A DNA stretch of 64,000 nt from JBAYIE01 sp965279165 (lineage in GTDB: Bacteria > Bacteroidota > Bacteroidia > UKL13-3). The notes below the pieces were generated by a model. The model saw nothing but the letters and a program-made list of their open reading frames with translations, had not been told where the DNA came from and made no database searches. The stretch spans positions 2,976,001 through 3,040,000 of the forward strand of contig OZ257140.1 in assembly GCA_965279165.1 (NCBI GenBank). Direction: 5' to 3'. The position numbers and the translations under genes are program-made. This document shows, in pieces, positions 34,790 to 43,134 of the stretch (positions are counted from its first letter, which is position 1; each line of letters opens with the position of its first letter).

Positions 34790-35341
34790 TTAAATCTTGT
34801 CAATTTCTATAAGACAAGGTCCGAATTTGGAATAATTTCGAGCACTACTATAAATGTAATGGTCTGCATTTTCAACAATACCAGCTTCGACCGGATTATT
34901 ATGGATATAATCTAATTTCTGAGTGGTGAATTTTGCACTATACAATTCCTTTGGATGATTGTCTTGTCGCCAAAATTGATAATTTGTATTTCTACTGTTT
35001 TCTCTTCCTGCTTTTTCGAAAATTTGCAGCATCCATTCTCGACGTGATTCTAATGAATTATTTATTATTGTGTTGATAATTTGTTTACTCGTATATTTTT
35101 TAAAATCCCTTAATATTTCACTTAAATTATTCTCTTTTGATGAAATGACAAGATGTATATGATTACTCATTAGACACCAGGCATGTAAAATCAGTCCTTT
35201 TTCTTTTATACAATGTTTGAGACTATCAAGAACTATGTCACGATATACTTTTCGGGTAAAAACATCAACCCATTCAACCACAGCAAAAGTTATGAAATGA
35301 ATTCCAGCTTTATTATGTATTTTATAACCTCCTTCTGACAT
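34790..35341 (-). CDS. REP-associated tyrosine transposase (RAYT), Y1/IS200-like
   Basis: A 183-aa single-domain Y1 transposase. It has AGIHFITFAVVEWVDVF near the N-terminus, the HUH metal-binding motif in MSNHIHLVIS, the catalytic Tyr region LRDFKKYTSKQI, and the C-terminal pattern FWRQDNHPKELYSAKFTTQKLDYIHNNPVEAGIV, typical of solitary chromosomal RAYTs. RAYTs are linked to the spread of REP palindromes and, unlike IS200, rarely move themselves. The gene lies between two inverted copies of one 23-bp palindrome (34713 and 35505), and several other hairpin elements occur in this window. The key residues look intact. Confidence 0.9.
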   Translation of the reverse strand: MSEGGYKIHNKAGIHFITFAVVEWVDVFTRKVYRDIVLDSLKHCIKEKGLILHAWCLMSNHIHLVISSKENNLSEILRDFKKYTSKQIINTIINNSLESRREWMLQIFEKAGRENSRNTNYQFWRQDNHPKELYSAKFTTQKLDYIHNNPVEAGIVENADHYIYSSARNYSKFGPCLIEIDKI

Positions 35342-35504
35342 ATTAAAACAAAATTCACTATTCTTAGATTATGCTACAAATGATTACTTATCAATACGGA
35401 GAATAAACTATTAGTATAGGTAATAACAGATTAATAAAATGAATAAACAATTCAATTGCATAGGCTTGGCTATCTTGAAAGTATCAAGTTTCAAAGTTAG
35501 TTCT

Positions 35505-35527
35505 GTCTTGAGTTGCAAACTCAAGAC
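35505..35527. repeat. Palindrome flanking the RAYT gene, right copy
   Basis: Arms GTCTTGAGTT and AACTCAAGAC enclose GCA, the mirror of the left copy. Further hairpin-like sequence follows, with GCCGCGCGAA and TTTCGCGTGGC near 35605-35630. The rest of the gap 35342-35715 shows no gene. Confidence 0.9.
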
Positions 35528-35715
35528 GGCCAGGTATTTGTCCAATTTAAACCCGAAGTTTAATTCTTAACTACTCTGCCGCGCAAATCCATTCTCCTCC
35601 GTTGCCGCGCGAATCCTTTCGCGTGGCAATAATATTTTAAACACACAGCTATATCCTAATAAACTCGCATGAAATTACCCTTTCCACCCTTTTTTAACAT
35701 TCTTTTCTAAAAAAG

Positions 35716-35746
35716 ATTGAATATTCAGAAAAAAGCCTCATATTTG
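35716..35746 (+). promoter_or_regulatory. Candidate promoter of the rpmB operon
   Basis: ATTG at 35716-35719 and CATATTTG at 35739-35746, 19 nt apart, each differ by one base from TTTG and TAnnTTTG. The predicted start of transcription lies about 18 nt before the rpmB ATG. Confidence 0.55.
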
Positions 35747-35770
35747 CAGTCCTTTTTAAAGAAAAAAGCA

Positions 35771-36001
35771 ATGAGAGTTTGTGATTTAACAGGTAAAAGA
35801 GCAATGGTAGGAAACAATGTTTCCCATTCCAATGCCAAAACCAAAAGACGTTTTTACCCTAATTTACAGGATAAAAAGTTCTTCATTCCGGAAGAAAGCC
35901 GCTGGATAACGCTTCGCGTGTCTACAAAAGCAATAAAGACCATCAATAAAATGGGTATTAGCGCAGCTCTAAGAGTTTGGGCAAAAACCGGTTCATTATA
36001 A
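35771..36001 (+). CDS. rpmB: 50S ribosomal protein L28
   Basis: A 76-aa basic ribosomal protein: MRVCDLTGKRAMVGNNVSHS, then NAKTKRRFYPNLQ and the RVSTKAIKTINKMG segment. I used the ATG at 35771 because it is the family N-terminus; an in-frame start 18 codons earlier falls on the promoter. It heads the rpmB-rpmG-DUF4295 operon. Confidence 0.96.
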   Translation: MRVCDLTGKRAMVGNNVSHSNAKTKRRFYPNLQDKKFFIPEESRWITLRVSTKAIKTINKMGISAALRVWAKTGSL

Positions 36002-36019
36002 TTATAGGAGAATACCAAA

Positions 36020-36202
36020 ATGGCAAGAAAAGGCAATAGAATACAGGTGATTTTAGAATGTACCGAACATAAAGATTCTGGTTTACCGGGAACTTCACGC
36101 TATATCACCACCAAAAATAAAAAGAATACCACTGAGCGTATTGAATTAAAAAAATTCAATCCAATCATGAAAAAGGTAACCGTTCATAAAGAAATTAAAT
36201 AA
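36020..36202 (+). CDS. rpmG: 50S ribosomal protein L33
   Basis: A 60-aa protein with MARKGNRIQVILECTEHK and YITTKNKKNTTERIELKKF. Only one Cys is present, so it is the zinc-free form of L33. It follows rpmB by 18 bp and precedes the DUF4295 gene by 6 bp. Confidence 0.95.
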   Translation: MARKGNRIQVILECTEHKDSGLPGTSRYITTKNKKNTTERIELKKFNPIMKKVTVHKEIK

Positions 36203-36208
36203 TCCACC

Positions 36209-36358
36209 ATGGCTAAGAAGGTTGTTGCAACATTAAAAACAGGTACCGGTAAAGAGTTTGCCAAAGTGTACCGTGCAGTGAAAAATAAAAAGGGAGCATA
36301 CTCGTTTAAAACGGAGATTATTCCCAATGAGAGCGTTAAAACTTATTTCAAAGGATAA
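36209..36358 (+). CDS. DUF4295 family small basic protein
   Basis: A 49-aa protein read from the sequence itself: MAKKVVATLKTG at the start and SVKTYFKG at the end, with ten or so Lys residues. The family is confined to Bacteroidota and nearly always follows L28 and L33, as here (6 bp after rpmG). A ribosome-related role is inferred from that constant context; no function has been proven to my knowledge. Confidence 0.88.
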   Translation: MAKKVVATLKTGTGKEFAKVYRAVKNKKGAYSFKTEIIPNESVKTYFKG

Positions 36359-36384
36359 TTACCCATTATCTTTTTAATCGAATA

Positions 36385-36415
36385 AAAAAGCATTCTGGTA
36401 TCCGGGATGCTTTTT
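36385..36415 (+). terminator. Intrinsic terminator of the rpmB operon
   Basis: AAAAAGCATTC (36385-36395) pairs with GGATGCTTTTT (36405-36415), an 11-bp stem with one T-G wobble and a 9-nt loop, ending in a T run 27 bp after the DUF4295 stop. Confidence 0.8.
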
Positions 36416-36445
36416 GTGTTTCATACCATCGTTAACAATAGTAAA

Positions 36446-37396
36446 GTGAGCATATTTAGCATTTTTAGTAAAGATAAAAAGGAAAAACTCGACCAGGGAT
36501 TGGAAAAAACCAAATCGGGCTTGTTCGAAAAAATCAGCAAAGCGTTGGTTGGTAAAACCAGTGTTGACGATGATTTTCTGGATCAACTCGAAGAAATTTT
36601 GGTTACTTCGGATGTGGGAGTGGAAACTACCTTAAAAATTATTGACCGCCTGCAGAAAAGGGTTGCAGTTGATAAATATGTAGGTGAACAAGAATTACGC
36701 GGTTTGCTAAAGCAAGAAATGGCCGCCTTATTGGATGAAAACGATAACCAATACCTAGCAACTTTTGAAAATTTGGCAGGCAAAAAACCTTATGTAATGA
36801 TGGTTGTAGGGGTAAATGGGGTTGGAAAAACCACTACTATTGGTAAATTGGCCAACCAATTTAAACTGGCAGGTAAAAAGGTGGTTTTAGGTGCCGGCGA
36901 TACTTTTAGGGCTGCTGCAGTAGCCCAATTAAAAATTTGGGGAGAACGCAACGGGGTGCATGTTGTTGAACACGGAATGAATACAGATCCAGCCTCGGTG
37001 GCGTTTGATGCCGTTAGATACGCGGTGGATAATGATGCCGATGTGGTGATAATTGATACAGCAGGCCGTTTGCACAACAAAGTTAATTTGATGAACGAAT
37101 TGGCTAAAATAAAACGGGTAATGGGTAAGGTAATTCCGGATGCCCCGCACGAAGTATTGTTGGTATTGGATGCATCTACCGGACAAAACGCCTTTGAGCA
37201 AGCCAAACAATTTACCGCAGTAACAGAAGTAAATGCACTAGCCTTAACTAAATTGGATGGAACAGCTAAAGGAGGAGTAGTTATCGGGATATCGGATCAG
37301 CTTAAAGTACCTGTTAAATATATTGGGGTTGGCGAAGGAATAGAAGATTTACAGTTATTTGATAAAAAGGAATTTATCGATTCGTTGTTTAAATAA
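36446..37396 (+). CDS. ftsY: Signal recognition particle receptor FtsY
   Basis: A 316-aa SRP-family GTPase that receives ribosome-nascent-chain complexes at the inner membrane. The short N domain (about 10-100, KLDQGLEKTKSGLFEKISKALVG) precedes the NG core: G1 GVNGVGKTTTIGKLA, the DTFRAAAVAQL motif, G3 IIDTAGRLHNKVNLM, and G4 LTKLDGTAKGG. The acidic A domain of E. coli is absent, as is usual in Bacteroidota. I used the GTG at 36446; the earlier in-frame ATG at 36407 lies inside the terminator of the preceding operon. Confidence 0.95.
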   Translation: MSIFSIFSKDKKEKLDQGLEKTKSGLFEKISKALVGKTSVDDDFLDQLEEILVTSDVGVETTLKIIDRLQKRVAVDKYVGEQELRGLLKQEMAALLDENDNQYLATFENLAGKKPYVMMVVGVNGVGKTTTIGKLANQFKLAGKKVVLGAGDTFRAAAVAQLKIWGERNGVHVVEHGMNTDPASVAFDAVRYAVDNDADVVIIDTAGRLHNKVNLMNELAKIKRVMGKVIPDAPHEVLLVLDASTGQNAFEQAKQFTAVTEVNALALTKLDGTAKGGVVIGISDQLKVPVKYIGVGEGIEDLQLFDKKEFIDSLFK

Positions 37397-37403
37397 ATCA
37401 GGT

Positions 37404-38717
37404 ATGAAAACGAAAAACAAAAAGCAGGATAAGGTAAATATTATTACCCTTGGATGTTCTAAAAATATTGTGGATTCGGAGGTTATTTACAGCCAGTTAA
37501 AGGCTAATGAAATGCTGGTGGAGCACGAGTCGGAGAAGGATGATGCCAATATTATTGTAATCAATACCTGCGGTTTTATCGACAATGCGAAACAAGAGAG
37601 TATCGATACGATTTTACGGTATGCAGAAGCCAAACAAAATGGCGAAATTGATAAATTATTTGTAACCGGATGTTTGTCGCAACGCTACATGCCCGATTTG
37701 CAAAAGGAAATTCCGGATGTAGACCAGTATTTTGGAACCTTGCATTTGCCTCAGTTATTGAAGGCATTGGGGGCAGATTACAAACATGAATTGATAGGAG
37801 AGCGTTTAATTACTACGCCATCGCATTATGCCTATTTAAAGATTTCGGAAGGATGCGACCGTCCTTGTTCGTTTTGTGCCATACCGATTATGCGCGGTAA
37901 ACATGTTTCTAAATCATTTGAACAAATAGAAACGGAAGTAAAAAACTTGGTAAAAAACGGAACAAAAGAATTTTTACTTATAGCGCAAGACAGTACCTAT
38001 TATGGATTGGATTTATACGGTGAAAGAAAACTAGCCGACCTATTAAAACGTATTTCGGATGTACCCGGTGTAGAATGGGTCCGCTTGCATTATGCCTATC
38101 CTTCACAGTTTCCATTGGAAGCTTTGGATGTAATGCGCGAACGTTCCAATATTTGTAATTACCTGGATATTCCTCTGCAACATGCGAGCAACGAAATGCT
38201 TAAAATAATGCGTCGTGGAATTACTGCTGAGCGTTCGCAAGAATTGGTGGATATCATTAGGAGCAAAGTACCCGGAATAGCATTGCGAACTACCTTAATT
38301 GCCGGTCACCCGGGCGAAACAGAAAAAGACTTTAACGACATGATGCGTTTTGTGGAGCACAATAAGTTTGACCGATTAGGAATATTTACTTATTCGCACG
38401 AAGAAGGAACCCATGCCGGTACTTTAGTAGATAGTGTAAGCCAAGACATGAAAGAAGAGAGAGCAGCCTTGGTTATGGATTTGCAACAAGGTATCTCGAA
38501 TGTTTTAAACCAAGCAAAAGTTGGTAAAACTTTTAAGGTTTTATTCGACCGCAAAGAGAACGGATTATTTGTTGGAAGAACAGAATTTGATTCGCCCGAA
38601 GTAGACAATGAAGTATTGGTGGATGCCAAAACCAATTACGCCCGTGTGGGCGATTTTGCCAATGTAATAATAACACAAGCCGAGGACTTCGATTTGTATG
38701 GGAATATACTAGTATAA
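37404..38717 (+). CDS. rimO: Ribosomal protein S12 methylthiotransferase RimO
   Basis: A 437-aa radical-SAM enzyme that adds a methylthio group to an Asp of ribosomal protein S12. The N-terminal UPF0004 domain has ITLGCSKNIVDSE, NTCGFIDNAKQES and FVTGCLSQRY, carrying the three Cys of the auxiliary cluster. The radical-SAM motif is CDRPCSFCAIP. A C-terminal TRAM domain ends the protein (about 375-437). The GCSKN form and length point to RimO rather than MiaB. The start ATG at 37404 lies 7 bp after the ftsY stop, so the two are likely cotranscribed. Confidence 0.95.
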   Translation: MKTKNKKQDKVNIITLGCSKNIVDSEVIYSQLKANEMLVEHESEKDDANIIVINTCGFIDNAKQESIDTILRYAEAKQNGEIDKLFVTGCLSQRYMPDLQKEIPDVDQYFGTLHLPQLLKALGADYKHELIGERLITTPSHYAYLKISEGCDRPCSFCAIPIMRGKHVSKSFEQIETEVKNLVKNGTKEFLLIAQDSTYYGLDLYGERKLADLLKRISDVPGVEWVRLHYAYPSQFPLEALDVMRERSNICNYLDIPLQHASNEMLKIMRRGITAERSQELVDIIRSKVPGIALRTTLIAGHPGETEKDFNDMMRFVEHNKFDRLGIFTYSHEEGTHAGTLVDSVSQDMKEERAALVMDLQQGISNVLNQAKVGKTFKVLFDRKENGLFVGRTEFDSPEVDNEVLVDAKTNYARVGDFANVIITQAEDFDLYGNILV

Positions 38718-38775
38718 GATGATCTTGTTTTTTTAATCATCATTGTCCGGCGAAATAAAAGAAGTAAGATTAGGG

Positions 38776-38850
38776 GGTGCCCCTAAAGTATGCGCGGTTG
38801 GCTTCTTCTAATTTTGAATATGTTGCACGCTTCACTTTAGGGTCGGGCTC
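38776..38850. repeat. Dispersed palindromic element, copy A
   Basis: CCCCTAAAGTATGCGCGG (from 38780) pairs with GCACGCTTCACTTTAGGG (38825-38842) around a loop containing GGCTTCTTCTAATTTTGAAT. The whole element recurs in reverse orientation at 50311-50389 with high similarity, loop included. The gap 38718-39284 holds no supported gene; it is occupied by this element, 38862-38894 and 39138-39198. Confidence 0.88.
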
Positions 38851-38861
38851 TACGCTGCAAT

Positions 38862-38894
38862 CCCTGTAGTTAAGCGAGTACGCACACTTCAGGG
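38862..38894. repeat. Dispersed palindromic element, short hairpin
   Basis: CCCTGTAGTTAAGCG pairs with CGCACACTTCAGGG around AGTA. The 20 bp at 38874-38893 recur exactly at 49982-50001. Confidence 0.8.
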
Positions 38895-39137
38895 GATTTC
38901 CGCTGCGATCCCTCACCCGGCTGCTGTCTAACCGTGAATTTTATCTTAAATAAGAAATTATACCAGAACAGATTGCGTAACTTTTCTCCGGTTTCTAATT
39001 TCAATTATGAAGATTATTTACCAGTATGCAACTTATCTAGTAGATCAATTTTAAACTTTTTTGGAAAGAAGATAGTTATGTATCTTACAATTTATTTTAA
39101 TAGCATAATGTCGGAGGGATTGTAGCGCAAAGCCTAG

Positions 39138-39198
39138 CCGTGAAGGAATGCTTCGTAATGTTTTAATCACGTAGTATTGATATGCGCATCCTTCACGG
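39138..39198. repeat. Hairpin element with stem CCGTGAAGGAATGC
   Basis: CCGTGAAGGAATGC (39138-39151) pairs with GCGCATCCTTCACGG (39184-39198), with a loop of about 32 nt. The stem follows the same pattern as the other members of the palindrome family. Confidence 0.7.
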
Positions 39199-39284
39199 GC
39201 ACGCCAAAATATAAATTAATGTAATAGATTGCATAACAAGTTGCAGTATACTTTACATTTGAAATTAATTAATCAGATTCTATT

Positions 39285-40877
39285 TTGTTATTAGCAGAAG
39301 TAACGCCGGAACAATCCGGTTTTTATTCCAAACTCATTCTGGATTACCTGCATGGTAAGGAGCAACTCATGCCTTTTTACAAATACCCTCATCATGCAGA
39401 TTCATTCCAAGAAATTATTGCAAACAAAACATTTGATGCTAACAGGCGAAAAGTATTGTCGGACGTGCTTGCCACACAATATGCGCCATTAAATTTAGAA
39501 GCAAAATCGGCAGTTCAACAAAATTTAAATTTGCTAAAGCTTCAAAATACGTATACCGTTACAACAGGGCACCAACTTTGTTTGCTTACCGGTCCGGTTT
39601 ATTTCTTGTTTAAGATTTTGCATACCATTCGGGTTACAGAAGATTTAAAAAAGAATTATCCGGATAAAAATTTTGTGCCAGTTTTTTGGATGGCTTCCGA
39701 GGACCATGATTTTGCAGAAGTGAATTCGATTAATGCCAACAACCAAATCTATTCGTGGAATCATCCAAACTCCGGACATCCGGTAGGACATTATGATTTG
39801 GAAGGAATCGAAGATTTTTTTACAGAAATTAAATCGGGATACCCTACTAATAAATGGCCATCTTGGTTACAGGAGGTAGAAAAACTTTATAAAGGTTGTA
39901 GAAATTTATCAGAAGCTACTTTTAAAATGGTACATGCCTTATTTGGTGAATTGGGTTTGGTGATTCTTGAGCCAAATAATAAAATATTAAAACAGCAATT
40001 GGTTGAGGTAATGGAGTCAGATATTATACGGCATCAACCAAGTGAAGTATTGAATAAAACAAACGAACGTTTAAGAAAATTAAATTATAAAGAACAAATT
40101 CACGGCAGAGAAATTAACTTCTTTTACTTATCGGAAACGGGAAGGCATTTAATCAAACAGAACAGTAATTTATTTCAAATAGGAGATAAGGTACAGGAAT
40201 TTACCATGGATGAAATGAAAAAGGAAATTCACGCACATCCCGAACGGTTTAGTCCGAATGTGGTTTTAAGGCCGGTTTACCAGGAATTAATTTTGCCTAA
40301 TCTGGCTTATGTTGGTGGGCCTGGCGAAATATCTTATTGGTTACAATTAAAGGATGTATTTGGGGTTTTACAAGTAGATTTTCCTGTATTATTATTAAGA
40401 AATTCATTTGCAATAATTAACCATTCTTTAAAAAACCATTGGGATAAATTAAACTTACCTGCAACCGTTTATTTTGGGAAATCCGATTCCATTCATGTAA
40501 CAGCTTTACAATCCTTTTTTCCAACAACAGAAAAAGATAAGGCCATCCAATTGGGGCATATTTTTCAGGAATTGATTGATGAAACAGAAAGACTCGATAA
40601 TCGGATAAGCGCTGATTTGATTAAGAAGAAAAAGGAAACCATGGTTTATTTGGAGCAGTTAGAAAAGCGAATCCGAGAGGTGAAAGGGGAGAAGGAGAAA
40701 ATACGTTTACAACAAGTTTACGCCATCCGTGATGCCATTTTTGTGGCAAAAACACCAGCTGAACGAGTTCAAAATTTATTGCAGTTTGTAAAGGGAAACG
40801 ACCATCCGGCATTTATAAAAATGATTTTGGAAAATACAGATTCCATTACTTCTAAAATGAAGTTATTGGTGTATTAA
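39285..40877 (+). CDS. bshC: Bacillithiol biosynthesis cysteine ligase BshC
   Basis: A 530-aa enzyme proposed to add cysteine to GlcN-malate, the last step of bacillithiol synthesis. Family motifs are TTGHQLCLLTGPVYFLFKILHTI, VFWMASEDHDFAEVN, NVVLRPVYQELILPNLAYVGGPGEISYWLQLK, and a C-terminal coiled coil (about 425-480, KKKETMVYLEQLEKRIREVKG). The length is typical. The start is not ATG: the frame opens after a stop at 39270 and offers TTG at 39285 or ATT just before; the first ATG comes only at codon 29, inside conserved sequence. The 3' end overlaps the convergent methyltransferase gene by 4 bp. Confidence 0.92.
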   Translation: MLLAEVTPEQSGFYSKLILDYLHGKEQLMPFYKYPHHADSFQEIIANKTFDANRRKVLSDVLATQYAPLNLEAKSAVQQNLNLLKLQNTYTVTTGHQLCLLTGPVYFLFKILHTIRVTEDLKKNYPDKNFVPVFWMASEDHDFAEVNSINANNQIYSWNHPNSGHPVGHYDLEGIEDFFTEIKSGYPTNKWPSWLQEVEKLYKGCRNLSEATFKMVHALFGELGLVILEPNNKILKQQLVEVMESDIIRHQPSEVLNKTNERLRKLNYKEQIHGREINFFYLSETGRHLIKQNSNLFQIGDKVQEFTMDEMKKEIHAHPERFSPNVVLRPVYQELILPNLAYVGGPGEISYWLQLKDVFGVLQVDFPVLLLRNSFAIINHSLKNHWDKLNLPATVYFGKSDSIHVTALQSFFPTTEKDKAIQLGHIFQELIDETERLDNRISADLIKKKKETMVYLEQLEKRIREVKGEKEKIRLQQVYAIRDAIFVAKTPAERVQNLLQFVKGNDHPAFIKMILENTDSITSKMKLLVY

Positions 40878-41335
40878 ACCCTTGATTTTTTCATCAATTC
40901 CCAAGAAGCAATTCCGGCAGCAACGGCAACGTTTAATGATTTCTTTTTTCCAACCTGGGGGATTTCCAGAATACAATCTACAAGATTTAACACGTCGGTT
41001 TGCACTCCTTCTACCTCATTTCCTAAAACAAGTATCATTTCTTTATCTTGCTTTGGTTCATACTTTCCGATAAGTATACTCTTGGTTGATTGTTCGATTG
41101 CAATAAGTGTTTTGTTGCCTTCTGTTTTTAGTTGATGGATTAAACTAAGTGTATCTTTTACATATTCCCATGCAATAGTTTCGGTTGCACCCAATGCTGT
41201 TTTTAAAATTTCCTTATTTGGCGGGGTTGCCGAAATACCGCATAAATAGATTTTGTTGACGCCGAGGGCATCACAGGTTCTGAATATGGAGCCAATATTG
41301 TTGGCACTTCGTATATTGTCTAATATTAACTTCAT
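40874..41335 (-). CDS. TrmH/SpoU-family RNA 2'-O-methyltransferase
   Basis: A 153-aa single-domain SPOUT methyltransferase. Motif 1 is NIRSANNIGSIFRTCDALG, motif 2 is LVLGNEVEGV and motif 3 is IPQVGKKKSLNVAVAAGIASWE, which form the knotted SAM site. There is no separate RNA-binding domain, so it is a minimal form. These enzymes methylate riboses in tRNA or rRNA; the substrate is not evident here. It converges on bshC with a 4-bp overlap. Confidence 0.9.
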   Translation of the reverse strand: MKLILDNIRSANNIGSIFRTCDALGVNKIYLCGISATPPNKEILKTALGATETIAWEYVKDTLSLIHQLKTEGNKTLIAIEQSTKSILIGKYEPKQDKEMILVLGNEVEGVQTDVLNLVDCILEIPQVGKKKSLNVAVAAGIASWELMKKSRV

Positions 41336-41535
41336 TTCGGTGTTGCAGTACTACAATTGTTTATACAAATTAAACATAAACTCACATTAAAGTTTCCTCC
41401 ATTTAACCTTTTAGCAAGGATTGAATGGCAAAGACACCCATTTTTGTGCGCTTTTTTAAGGAGCAAGAAGGTTTATATGTGTACAATCTAGCCTGTACAT
41501 TTATAGCTTTTTTTACTAAAGTTGTCTATTTCACA

Positions 41536-43032
41536 ATGAGTAAAAGTTACCTGCTACTTCTGTTTTTGTTAACCACGTTTTCTATTATGGCACAAAATGC
41601 CAGATGGAGTATCGGTTTACATGGCGGAAGTAACTACAGTGTAATGAGTATTCCCGGAAGTTTTACGTTTTTTGGTGGAGGTGGAATCCGGTATGCGGTG
41701 AACAAACACCTTTCACTGGAAGGATTGTATGATATTGGCGAGTTAAAAGGCGAACAAACCGTATCCAATTTTGTTGGACAAGATATACCTTCTGACTTTG
41801 CATCTTTTCATACGAAATATGCAATGTATTCGGGTAATTTACTTTTTAATTTATCGCCATTTTTTAAACTTCGATCGAAACTTTATCGATTTAACCCATA
41901 TTTTATTCTTGGAGGCAGCCAAATGTCAAGCGATGTAGTTGCTGAATTGGCAGATAAACGTACGAGGGTATACAATGAATTATTTTACACCGGATATGCC
42001 GGATTGCAATTCAGTTATTTTATAAATGCAAAAATGGATGTGAACATACGTTCGATTTATTGCTATACACAAACACTTTATCTTGATGGAATTTGGAGAG
42101 ATCAAAATTTTGATGGATTTATTTCAACCTCAATAGGAATAAATTATCATATCGGAGCAAGCAACCAAAAGATGCATATTGATTGGTATGACTTAGTTAT
42201 TCTAAAGAAGCTACCGGACGGAAAAATAATTCTGCCCAGACGCCCAAGACTTAAGCCAAAACGAACTGTTTTGCTTGCAAATGGTCCGCAAAAGGTATTG
42301 GAAATTATTCCTTATCCTGTTAAACTCCTTGATTCCGCTTTGATCCAAAGTATAGCTGCCATTAATTATGATAGTTTAAAAAAGGCCAGTGCATTGGAAG
42401 CAGATAGTCAAGTGGTAAAGTCGGCAAGTGTAAAACCGGATGAGAATGCATATAGAAACAATTCAACAACACCGCCAGCCACTCCAATTCCTAGCGGAGC
42501 GAGTGTTGCTTCCGCCCCGGTTCAAACCTATCAACCTTCTGGGAATTTGTTGGTTCCGGCAGCGGCGGTAGGCGTTATAGCAGCAGCCAAACCTGGCAAG
42601 GAAAGTAAAGGTGAATTACAAACCAAAGAAATAAGTAAACCGAAAAAGCAAGAAAGTCATTTGCCAAAACCCGAAAAAGTGGTTAAACCAAGTACTGCGG
42701 CTGCTGTAATGATTATTACAAAACCAGATTTACGAGATAGTACGGATACGGTAAGAAAAGAAGAATTATCTATAAAGGATGTTCAAGTTCCGGTTTCACG
42801 ATATAATGTTATTGTTGCAAGTTATACCTCTAAAAAATATGCCATGATTTACAGAAATAAATTACGGAAGAGAGGTTTTAATGCACTTATATTTAAAAGT
42901 AGTCCGAATTCTAAGCTACTTCGAGTTTCCATTCACTCGGATGAAAACAAACAAAATGCCATTGCAATGCTGAGAAAAACCAGAAGAGAATTGGTGAAAG
43001 ATGCATGGATTCACGTTTATAATGGAAAATAA
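41536..43032 (+). CDS. Outer-membrane beta-barrel protein with C-terminal SPOR domain
   Basis: A 498-aa exported protein from the ATG at 41536, which begins a signal peptide (cleavage near IMAQ). Residues about 20-215 form an OmpA-like small barrel (GLHGGSNYSV, a GGGGIRYAVNKHLSLEGLYD strand pair). A low-complexity Pro/Ala/Lys linker follows (about 280-410). Residues about 425-495 are a SPOR domain (YNVIVASYTSKKYAMIYRNKL, LLRVSIHSD), which binds denuded glycan strands of peptidoglycan. It may therefore join outer membrane and cell wall. An upstream in-frame ATG at 41425 would bury the signal peptide and was rejected. Confidence 0.82.
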   Translation: MSKSYLLLLFLLTTFSIMAQNARWSIGLHGGSNYSVMSIPGSFTFFGGGGIRYAVNKHLSLEGLYDIGELKGEQTVSNFVGQDIPSDFASFHTKYAMYSGNLLFNLSPFFKLRSKLYRFNPYFILGGSQMSSDVVAELADKRTRVYNELFYTGYAGLQFSYFINAKMDVNIRSIYCYTQTLYLDGIWRDQNFDGFISTSIGINYHIGASNQKMHIDWYDLVILKKLPDGKIILPRRPRLKPKRTVLLANGPQKVLEIIPYPVKLLDSALIQSIAAINYDSLKKASALEADSQVVKSASVKPDENAYRNNSTTPPATPIPSGASVASAPVQTYQPSGNLLVPAAAVGVIAAAKPGKESKGELQTKEISKPKKQESHLPKPEKVVKPSTAAAVMIITKPDLRDSTDTVRKEELSIKDVQVPVSRYNVIVASYTSKKYAMIYRNKLRKRGFNALIFKSSPNSKLLRVSIHSDENKQNAIAMLRKTRRELVKDAWIHVYNGK

Positions 43033-43134
43033 GATTTCAATCAGCTAAATGCTTGGGTTTAATCATTTTTATTGATATCCTTTATCTCTAAAATTGTTTT
43101 TTACATCGCAATTATCAAATACAATTAAAATTCT

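Noticed and set aside
36407..36445. Upstream ATG start for ftsY
   Set aside because: It lies within the terminator hairpin of the preceding ribosomal operon, and the added residues have no family match.
38934..39125. A 63-codon open frame starting with GTG
   Set aside because: Lies between two hairpin elements, has no recognisable family, signal peptide or promoter, and a random-looking composition.
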